From positions 39,603,316 through 39,667,315 of the forward strand of contig OX459096.1 in NCBI GenBank assembly GCA_949775045.1: a DNA stretch of 64,000 bases, read 5' to 3'. This DNA is from Metridium senile (Eukaryota; Cnidaria; Anthozoa; Actiniaria; Metridiidae). Of this stretch, positions 54,661 through 64,000 are shown piece by piece. A program made the position numbers and the translations under genes. Position 1 is the first letter of the stretch. The number at the start of each line of letters is the position of its first letter. Under the pieces are notes generated by a model. That model saw only the letters and a list, made by a program, of their open reading frames with translations, was not told the DNA's origin and ran no database searches.

Positions 54661-56071
54661 ACATTAGCGAAACCTACTTACAAGTTGACTACAAACCACC
54701 AAGGTAAGAAAGTCTTTTGACATTTCCTTTTCAAGCAGAAAGCTGGCTATATGGTTTCAGCTGGTTAAGGCTGAGTTGGAATTCTCCTCAGTGAATGAGT
54801 TTTGTTTGTATTTGTACAGTTCCTAACTGCAAACAAAACTTATCATAGATCACAGTTTTCAGTAACGTCTTCTGCTTGCTATTTTGTCCAGTGATTTAGT
54901 GTTTATATTTCAGTATAATTTAAAAAGCCGAAAGCCGAAATTCACGGCCGTATGATAGAAATGTTAATTTCGTAATCTTCTTAGACCCTTTAATTTAATA
55001 AGTCATCATAAGTTTACTATCTAATTGTTATAACGCTTTAAATTCTCGATGTTTCTCGCGTTAAACAGTAAAGAAAAGCCGAGACCAAAAGTAAAGAATG
55101 ATTCATGGTTTCGAAATGTGAAAGCATTTGTTATGAATAGTTAATGATTAATTAGCATGCACTCCCAGTGTGTGGTTTCATACCATGACCTGACTGAAAT
55201 GACGGCTTTCAAATCAAAATATCACTCAGCAGCATGTAAGCCAACTCTAATTATAGACTTATCATTTATAAGAAAATGTTTAATTATTGTATTGATTTTT
55301 CAAAAAAGAATGAAAATAAAAATAAATATTGGCAGGAACAAGCTGTTGCAAGGCCGGATACAAGAATATGTGGGTGAGGGTTAGCCTCCTCCGCAGGCAT
55401 CTCTTCTTTCTTTCCGACCGGTTCTTTCATTTTTGGGCTTTTGGGGCTTCCTGTGGCTTCCTGTGTTAACTAGCGCCTAGTCCCTCTCTAGTAGAAGCAC
55501 AGGAAACCCAAATCCAAATGCAAACGGGAAATGAAAAGCAAACAAAGGTTAAAAGAATGCGAAAGAAAAACATATTAAGAAATGGAAAAAGAAAAAATGG
55601 AAGGGATATTTAAACCAACGATGAAGATTGAAATAGAAATAGCAAAACTCGAATGAAAATTAGTAGCCTTGAAAAAAGGCTATATTCCAAACTAAGCTAT
55701 CGGCACTTTTCCTAATGAGGCATATCTTTTTTTTTTTGTAGTCTCGAATCAACAAGTAAACTACTATGGCGTCTGCAGATGAAGTGGAACGAGTCATCAA
55801 ACGTATAGACGGTCATCCTGGAGTTCTAGGCTCAATTGTTACCAATAATGAAGGCGTTGTAATACGATCAACTATGGACAATTCCACTACACAGCTCTAT
55901 CTTGCCAACTGTACAAGTCTTGCGCAAATGGCTCGTTGTGCAATCAGGGATCTGGACCCTCAAAATGATTTAAAGTTTCTGCGAGTTCGTTCACGTAAAT
56001 TTGAGATAATGATCGCCCCTGAAGCTGACTACTCTCTCATAGTCGTACAGACACATGAAGGGGATAAATAG
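54600..56071 (+). CDS. DYNLRB: Dynein light chain roadblock (DYNLRB), 101 aa
   Basis: Coding sequence 55766-56071 in a single exon. It encodes the Robl/LC7 fold light chain, which dimerises and binds the dynein intermediate chain in cytoplasmic and axonemal dynein. STMDNSTT, RDLDPQNDLKFLRVRSRKFEIM and DYSLIVVQ match animal roadblock proteins over the full length (human DYNLRB1 is 96 aa); the extra residues are at the two ends. A splice acceptor at 55740-55741, 24 bases before the ATG, implies an upstream non-coding exon. The donor AAG|GTAAGA at 54703/54704 is the best partner; the exon start near 54600 is a guess. The divergent neighbour is the kinase gene. Confidence 0.95.
55383..55520. repeat. 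TAGCCTCCTCCGCAGG repeat, copy 2
   Basis: Shares TAGCCTCCTCCGCAGGCATC, CTTCCTGTGTTAAC and CCTAGTCCCTCTCTAGTAG with 43697-43858. Located in the roadblock 5' intron; the second inverted end is not clear here. Confidence 0.65.
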
Positions 56072-58321
56072 TGCAACGATGGATGACTGAAATGATGCCG
56101 AATGGACATACGTATATGGCAATGTTTAATTTAATCAACACTTCTGAGGGTACATAATTCTACCCTGCGAGCAAAGTTAAATACTCAGATTTAGATCAAG
56201 CATGCATATCAATTAAGCAAGAAGTTAGCCTACGATTTATTCAAGGAAAGCTATCAGTTATTTCTTGTAATGGTCCTGCCGATTGTTTTGTAAGTTTGCT
56301 CTTTATATGATTCAAATATAAGTGTTGACCAAATGCTTGGCTTGATATGATCGAGTACACTCGGTCTCTCGCTACAGCGTCGGCAAAGAACTGTATTTCA
56401 GATGTTTTAAAATTATTACAATGATAACATCGATGTATATATATGTATGGTTAGTGGACTTGAAAATTAAAGGTTTATTGCATAATTATGACGTATTCCA
56501 AAACTCCTGGCAAACAGCAATGCCTTCCGCCTCATACTCACTCGATCGTATCTTTCCCCCCAGCGCGCATGCATACCCAATTGGGTATGCTGGGGCACCG
56601 ACAGGTTGGCTTTCATGAAGCGCCGGATTACATTGCGGGAGGTGCGGGGTTCGCTTCACGGCTATACTATACAAAACACCCCTTCTTTTACGCGAAAACT
56701 CCGAGGAAAGGAGTTGAAGTACGGTCTAGTGATATTTTAGCCGCGAGGGAGTGATGCCATGACACGCAAGGGTTACGTTGATCGAAGTTCAACACGTTTT
56801 CTCGGAGTTTTCACGTATGTAGTGGCTATTTTACAGTCTACGTACCAATACTCAGGATCTTAAAATAATTGAGGTGCTGCATTTGTAATTACATCGATGT
56901 GCAAATGGTTTGGTAACGTCTTTAGGACTTAAAGGTTTCCTTTCGCTCGGCCTTGTACTGTTCGCAGACTAGGCTAAGAGAAAGTGAAAAGAAAGAGGAG
57001 AGGTGTGTCCACACGCAATACGAGTCTCCTTACTTTTGTGGGGGGAGTGCGTAAGGGAGGTGTGGAGAATGTGATGTTCGATCTCCGTTTTTTTCTCTTC
57101 TCCCATATATTATTGATAAATCTCTTCATTATGTACTAGAAACAAAACTAGAAGTTGTTTTCATTCTTTATTTACACATTAAAAATAGAAATAGTTTGGT
57201 TGTACCAATACTTAATTTTACAAACTCAACTCGTAGCTTTTAAAGCAGAATACAAAATAAAATTTGACATCGTCTACCAACAAAATTAAAATGTTGATGA
57301 TGATGAGGTCAATATATACTACATAGATCACTATTGACGCAGATAAAACTATCCAAAACGACACGTGATGTTGTTATGTGTAAAAATGAACATTTTGCAT
57401 CAAATTGTCAACAGTACTATAAAATTACAACAAATACCTATTACACACTTATCAGGATATTTCGTGAATCAACATACGCGTCCGTTTTGTATCGGCTATA
57501 TATATGCCGATACAACAGGGCCGCTCTTGTTGTAAACATTACATGATGCTGGGCTTCCAGTCCAGAACAGTTTAGCATACAAATATCCCGTGACATATAC
57601 CGCTAGACTACCATAAGAGTAGTCTCCTTTTCTCTCTCTTTTCTCTCCCTTCCCTTTCCCTTTTCTCTCGTTTGTCTCTCCCTATATTGTCTCACATTTG
57701 TGAATTATCTCAAAGAGGCTTTTAGCAGGGTAGAAAGTACATAAAACGCGTAGAGAAATTTCATTTAAATAACTGTAAGTAACCTAATAATCATATTGCA
57801 ATTTACTTCAAATAATATGCACTGCACAATAAAATTCAACTTGTCCATAATAAAATGTCGGTCAACGTGGCGAGTTATTAAAATATTTACAAACTATTCA
57901 AATTCTAGCTGACCAAGCAGCATTTTAAAACAAATAATGCCCGTATAGCTAAATCATATTAAAATGGTCATGAAATAATAGGGCCCATGTTGGAACAAAT
58001 TGGTACCATTTGACCTTCAAATTATTTAAAAATTGAGCTTCAATAATTACGCAAAGCCTCTTCATTCTTCAAGTTTCTCGCTCCATGCCAACCATCACTA
58101 AAATTCTTCTTTTAACGTATAGTCTTGAGCTAGCTCGAGAACTATGTTACAATTAATATCAGATTAAAACTTCCGTCTTTCAATGAATCGTACAATGGTT
58201 TGTTTTCAGCTTTTCACATCAAATTCAGTCTTGAAATTTTGAATGTTGTGAATAAAATCGAAAGATTTGATATCAAAGCATGAAAATAAAACATGTGCAA
58301 TTCTACGGCCCATGGCTAAAA
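56072..58321. other. Intergenic region between roadblock and DIP2
   Basis: Convergent 3' ends. No coding exon seen. A possible SINE relic with a B-box-like GGGGTTCGCTTCAC lies near 56620-56660, and C/T-rich tracts lie near 57600-57690. The rest is AT-rich unique-looking sequence, presumably holding both 3' untranslated regions. Confidence 0.55.
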
Positions 58322-61300
58322 TTACATATTGTAAGCTACGTAAATAGGATCCAACTGATCAGCCAAGAAACCGTCCCGTAAGTGCATTCGTTGTTTTTCA
58401 CCCCTTGAGTTAATAGGCACTACCCCTGGATCAACCACTACGACCACGCCCACGATCAATTGGTGCTCGGCTAGTACTGATGACGTCACGAGGGGTACGA
58501 CGTCTAGAGCTCGGCTTTCATCAGCGTCTAGTTCTACTACCACAACGAGGAGATTTGTCCATGTGAATACAGCACTGAAGAAACACATATATTCATGATT
58601 AATAGTTGTCAAAATATTATTAATCATCTATTATTATACAGAGAGATTAGTCCATGTGAATAAGACAAGCACATCCATGATTGATAATTTTTTAAGACAA
58701 TGAATAATGAATCATTATCAGTACATAACTGAATAACCGCGATACAAATAAATACATATCGAGATCCATCAAACAAAATTAGGACCTATTACAAACATAT
58801 GTGGCTTCATAGCTCAGTTGGTAGAGCAATGCACTGGTATAGTAACGCAAAGGACATTTCGAATCCCATTGAAACCGGGATTTTTTTCAGGACTTCCTAA
58901 TGCAATTCCTTGAATTGCTTAGTTTACACTTTGACTATTAGATTACGGTTTTAGTGTCTTGGCTTTAACCATTCAGTCTTTGTGAATCAGAAAATTGATC
59001 AGATCGATAAAGAGCTGTTTAGGAGTGAATAGTGAGCTGTTTAATTTGAGCAATCACCGTCAGTCATATACTATATGTTGGATATACAGAGTGTTATACT
59101 TACGATTCACATATGTGTTTATGACATCGTATAACGGAGTTCTCGATGTCGATTGGATGATATCGCATACCGCGAAGCATCATGGCCTCTTCTAAGGAGC
59201 CCACCACAAACAAGGCGTCATGTCGAGCTGGAAAACAACAATATGATGTTAAATATACAAGTTATCATACCATCATATCACAAATCTTTTGTTACTCGAT
59301 TTTAGGCATGAGTGGAGGGAGGGAAAAAGGCGTGTTGAACCTGGAGTATTAGGTCATTGTTTATGTAGAAGGGCAGGGAAAAAAGAATGGGGGCAAGGCT
59401 GTTTTAGGTAAAGGTGTCACTTGCTATTTTCATGCCCTGGAGGTGTAGGGGTGGGTCCTTCAAACATTGCCCCCTCTACATAAATAATGGCCGCTCCCTT
59501 AATGCTTAGTAATTCACATTTACTAAGATGTGGTATATTTTAAAGTTATCGAGGAGTAGCCATCAATTAATGTATTTTTCAGTGTAGGACAGTGAATAAC
59601 CGAGCCTTACCTCCATCTGTTTGGGTAAAGTCTGTTCTCTTGATAAACCCAAGATAACCAGTACGAGCATACGCTATTGTCTGTTCGCCAGTAGTCATAT
59701 GGGCGTTAAATCGTTCATCTAATTGTTTATCATCACCAGCAGTATAATATCCAGCACCATTATGAGGGCTGGTTACCCAGATCTCACCAAGGTGGGAATC
59801 TGCACACATCCCACGAGTTTCAGGATTTGCAATCACGACCTTAACTCCAGGCAAAATCTGTGAATATAACCAGAGTTAATAGATATATAACCAGACAATA
59901 TGACTTCCTGGAATGTTTTCACAAGCTACAGACCAAGTAACTGTTATTATCTAGGGGCGCTGTCCATTAGAAAAAATCCGGAAAACATTTTCGAAAATTT
60001 AGAACAACCTCAAATAGTGGAGGGGGAGGGGGATTTCAGTTTTTTGGTGCAGGATATTTGTTTTCCTTGGGGATGTGCAGTATCTTTTTTTCGCCATGCA
60101 CGATATTTTTTCTGTTGTAGTTTGTGCACGATATTTTTACAAGGTAAACGCCAAAATTGGATGCTGACGAAGCAGTGAAATAGACGGCGGACACAAAAAC
60201 TACAGTGATAATTTAGGACTTTACCTTTCCTGATTCCAAACAGCAGACACTGTGTGGACTGCCCCGTTCTACTATGGTTACTCTGTCATTCCTTAGTGCA
60301 CGTGTATCCACGTAGACACTGCTTGCTTCAGGGGTAGATGCTCCCTATAAAACATCATCCAATCATCACCATCATCTTTGTAATAGTACCACTACTATCA
60401 ATAATAATATCAACAACAATCGATATCTTCAACACCACCAACACCATTATCACATTCGTTATCATTCTAATTCTCACCATTACCATGACCAGTTCACCCC
60501 GCATCATCATCATCATTTACTGTTAATTCAAATAGGCTAATTCTTCATACATAAACCTCTTCATTAAAAGTTACAAAAATGCCTCGTCCAACAAAAGCAG
60601 TATGACAATACCTGTGTGCACAAAGCTACGTTTACTCGACATCCAAACGATGTACTAACAGCTCTGGGAGATAAGCCAAGACCAGAGAAGAGATGACAAA
60701 AAGCTGTTGTTAGCGTTATTCTTGGTCTTTCCTCAGCAACGACTACACAATTCCGTACGCATGTCAGGTTGATTCCTTTGGCCTATCAATGCAGATGAAA
60801 TGTTACTAAAATACGCAATCAGTTTACGTAGAAGACGTGACGTCATCAACATCTTCTAAATTGACGTAATGCCTTTGCGTAAAAATGTACAAAAGCGTCT
60901 ATATCAATGTGTAACGTGATATCTACTCAGCTTATACTAACGCAAGGCAAATACATGGAAACTTTTACGTATGTCTAACGTATGTTCTTACCTTTAGTGT
61001 AGGAATAGCTTGACCAAGACCTTTAGTACATAAGTCCATCACAGGATAAGAACAAAAAGTATCTCGCACTAAAAAAAAAAACCAGTTTCTTTATTAAAAT
61101 CAATAACAACATTGCATAACAGCAAAGCAATAACTATAACACTCATAGACAATCATGAAAACAGTTCATTTTATCTGTAAAAATATATAATTAGTAAATT
61201 AGGTGAAAATCCAATTGTAAATATTAATTAATAAATAGAAACATATAACAAGATTAATTATTAGATTATTAGATATACCTATAGTTTAGTTAATTCAATT

Positions 61301-64000
61301 GTATAGGTAGATCAAAATCAGCATACATGTAAATATTTTAATGGGCCAGATTGGAAAAAAGTACGACTTTATTTGAAACCCAATAAAGATTTATTATTAT
61401 TATTATTCAGTTATGTACCTTTGTACTGTGCCACAGCGGACAGCCAAAGAGCAGGGTTCGACTCGAGGTCTCCTGGTGGTATAAGTATGGTATGGTGACC
61501 TGAATATACACTAGAAAATAACACAACAATACTGTTATTAACATACTGAATAGTCACTGCCATCACAATATCTCAATTATTTTATTAGTATCCCTAGTAG
61601 GAATATTATTGTTAGGATTCTTGTGTTACAGAGACAATTGATTGTACAATTTCCACTACAACAACAACAACAACAACAATTTTTATTTATACCATAACAT
61701 ACATACAATTTTTAAAGCAAATTAATGAGAAAAATATGGTAAATGGTTATTTAAAATAACTAAGAAGCTAATTGAGTTAGGTAACACATATAATTTACAT
61801 TACAATCTAAGAGTTATGTTTATAAATTATACGGCATAAATAGTTACAATATTTTGTGAAAGTTATAATCATGATAAGTAACAAAATACAATCAATATAT
61901 TGCACACAATGACAGCATGTCAAAAATAGAGAAAAAGAAAAGAAAGTCAAGAACATGTAAGTATCCCCATGAGCAGCGCATGGAGATAATTCCTCGTTCT
62001 TGAACAAAGAGTGCAGGTTTGATTAGCTCCTTACAACCATAGATAACATGCACAGGAACACCACTGCCCATGTTAAAGGAGTATACCAATGATGTATGTA
62101 CTCACCCAATCAAACACCACAAAGCAAATCCCAGTCCACAATAGGGATCTAGGCAGATAGCAATGTCACGTGATGGGTATAACTCACAGGCCAGCTTCAT
62201 TGATCGACATAGAGCAGTCACAGAGGCGTGAGACATCTGAAAACAACAATACATTATTACTATTCACTATCAATACTGCTGGTAGTTTGACTATGATCAT
62301 GGCAATAACCATGGCCGTGACTTCAGTGGTTGACTATATCTCGTTGACTTTGATTGTAGCTGAGACTTTGACTGTAGCTGAGACTGTAGCTGATTGTGAC
62401 TTTGACATCATATTACGTGCTACTTCACTAGTAAAGGGTGTGACTGTCACAAAAGTAACTTTAATTTTGACAAAGATTTTGAATGTTACTTTGATTTAAA
62501 TAATGTCATATCAAAAAGTTTCTCCTAGGAATTGGATTTCCGTCTTTTTTTCAACTCATAATCTAACACTCCCACCATAGATTGCGAATATGTGAAGCAA
62601 ACAGATTGCACAATTCATGATAGTTTGCTAGTGGGTTTTTAACTTTTATATTCAAGATCACGTGATTTAGTAGAACAATAACCACCTTGACACCAGACAA
62701 CATTCCTGTAGTTGATACACTAAAGTCTAGGTATGCTATCATCTCAGGCGTTGGCCAGCGGTACTGACTAGTCATTTTTTTCTTGGGTATATCATCGGTA
62801 GAGAGAATAGTCGGCCATGATTTACTATCAACTACTGTAAGAGCTTCTTTGGTTTTGAATAGTTTAGCGATGGAGTTTAATGTGAGTACAGCATGGGCTT
62901 TGCTAACATCAGTAACCATCTTGACAGTGGGGAGGGTAGATGAGATATTGTTGGCATGCGGTGGGCGTACAGGCACTGGGATTAAACCTGCAAATATATC
63001 ATTTCAATGAGGTTCAGTTACTTGTTACAGGTGCCATAGTAGTGATATTATATACCATATAGAATTAACAAAAAAAATCTCAAATCAGGAATCTTAACTT
63101 ACCAGCATACATACAAGCAAACACTGCTACAATGAAATCAGCACCTGAAATAATCATATAAATGATAAGTCCTTGGTACATACTATAGCGGTACTGTTTA
63201 TATAATAATTGTCCATGTACAAACATTTATATTAGTTATAGTAGAGGAATAATTACTCACCAGGGGGGTAGAGTAGGGCTACTGTATCACCACTAGTTAG
63301 TCGTCCACACTCCAGTGCAAACTGAGCAAGACGTTCAGCTCGTTTATGTAGTTGTATAACAGATAACGTAGACGATACGGCACCCTAATTAGAATACAAC
63401 AATACATTCATTTAATCAACTCCACAATGTAGAGATATGGATTTGCAGCTGGGAACATCTAGGAATATAAATGGCTGTTCTATAGGACTGTTAATGTATT
63501 ACGTACCTTGGAATTGAGGGCTGTGTATAACACGTGATCTGGTGATGCTTGAGCACGCCATTTCAATATCTCTGATAAAAACTGGTACTGGAATAGACAA
63601 GAGGTTTATCACTTTTATACTCTTGTTAATGTTTGAAATAAATACAAATATGGTACTTTGTATAACAAAATACATTGGAAATGCTTCGACAAGTTAAATT
63701 CCCACACAAAGAATTTAGAACACCTTAGGTATTTTTACTTGAAAAAAAAACATCTATGTATTCAATGTTCCATATTTTGTGCATGTTTTATTTATTTTTT
63801 TCTTAATCTTTCATCATGATACAATAACAGCATAATATAATTTTTATCACAAATTCTAGGACTAGAATAAAATATCGATAAGAAATATAAACAAAGAATA
63901 TACTTTGTTTCAACAATATCTAATGTCATTATCAAGCAAAGTTTTGATATAATATCATTACCTTTCTAGCCAAGTCTTTCTCTTCACTAACATCAGCAAT
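58322..64000 (-). CDS. DIP2: Disco-interacting protein 2 (DIP2), C-terminal 600 aa, partial
   Basis: Exons in coding order (minus): from beyond the window to 63962, then 63507-63587, 63261-63384, 63103-63144, 62696-62997, 62106-62236, 61419-61510, 60992-61068, 60612-60782, 60225-60344, 59611-59857, 59104-59227, 58322-58574; stop 58322-58324. Phases are consistent. This is the second adenylate-forming (FAAL-like) domain of DIP2. Matching blocks include DHVLYTALNSKG, PVPVRPPHANN, WPTILSTDD, PEMIAYLDFSVSTTG, AICLDPYCGLGFALW, YSGHHTILIPP, LSPRAVSTSFGCRVNVAL, PGVKVVIANPET, GEIWVTSPH, ARTGYLGF and a C-terminus nearly identical to vertebrates (VVVVVDPGVVPINSRGE). Metazoan DIP2 is about 1,500 aa, so roughly 60% lies outside the window. 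DIP2 proteins are implicated in lipid (diacylglycerol) metabolism and neuronal morphology; here function is inferred from homology. Confidence 0.96.
58551..58700. repeat. Partial duplicate of the last DIP2 exon edge
   Basis: The exon start region (GAGATTTGTCCATGTGAATA and following intron sequence to 'attcatgattaatagtt') recurs in diverged form at about 58641-58700 (GAGATTAGTCCATGTGAATA, 'catgattgataat'). The copy lies just upstream of the exon in transcript order. Confidence 0.65.
58801..58960 (+). repeat. tRNA-derived SINE, family 3
   Basis: GGCTTCATAGCTCAGTTGGT then AGAGCA is a good tRNA D-arm/A-box; ATTTCGAATCCC is a degenerate B box 44 bases later. The body after it does not fold as a tRNA and lacks an acceptor stem partner, so this is a SINE rather than a tRNA gene. 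It lies in the last DIP2 intron. Confidence 0.7.
60338..60526 (+). repeat. ATC/ACC-rich low complexity
   Basis: Degenerate CATCATCACC/ATTATCA sequence directly upstream (in transcript order) of a DIP2 exon. The open frame on the plus strand is an artefact. Confidence 0.6.

Noticed and set aside
58801..58875. Functional tRNA gene
   Set aside because: Good A box but a degenerate B box, and no acceptor-stem complementarity; better explained as a SINE head.

Overview
This is animal nuclear DNA. It is AT-rich and intron-dense, with many short palindromic transposons, tRNA-derived SINEs and microsatellites. Coding segments are short exons with GT-AG boundaries (one GC-AG). I see no bacterial operon, CRISPR array or rRNA. 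The gene set (class C GABA-B-like receptor, collagen prolyl 4-hydroxylase, DIP2, dynein roadblock) is metazoan. The large paralog-rich repeat load suggests a marine invertebrate, with a sponge or cnidarian most plausible, but the sequence alone does not settle the phylum.

Layout. 1-6229: non-coding, with MITE-type repeats. 6230-23781 (+): a complete 16-exon GABA-B-like receptor gene (751 aa), reassembled exon by exon with matching reading phases. 25717-34618 (-): a complete 12-exon prolyl 4-hydroxylase alpha subunit (552 aa) with all catalytic residues. 34619-38208: non-coding repeats. 38209-53654 (-): an 18-exon CMGC protein kinase (865 aa), HIPK/DYRK-like, whose last exon encodes ten 35-residue repeats; nine of these carry a basic RKRV motif next to LKTE, a match to the SUMO acceptor consensus. 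Its introns hold a LINE with a 892-codon open reading frame, a decayed second LINE, SINEs and a 2-kb foldback element. 54.6-56.07 kb (+): dynein light chain roadblock. 58322-64000 and beyond (-): the last 13 exons (600 aa) of DIP2.

The genes form no pathway together; this is an ordinary gene neighbourhood. The kinase and roadblock genes are head to head, about 1 kb apart, and may share a promoter region. The most unusual content is the kinase tail (SUMO-consensus/basic repeat array), the giant intronic palindrome, several introns that carry partial copies of an adjacent exon edge, and a MITE insertion whose empty site is preserved in a neighbouring duplicate. All gene models come from reading splice sites and homology by eye; no transcript evidence or database search was available.
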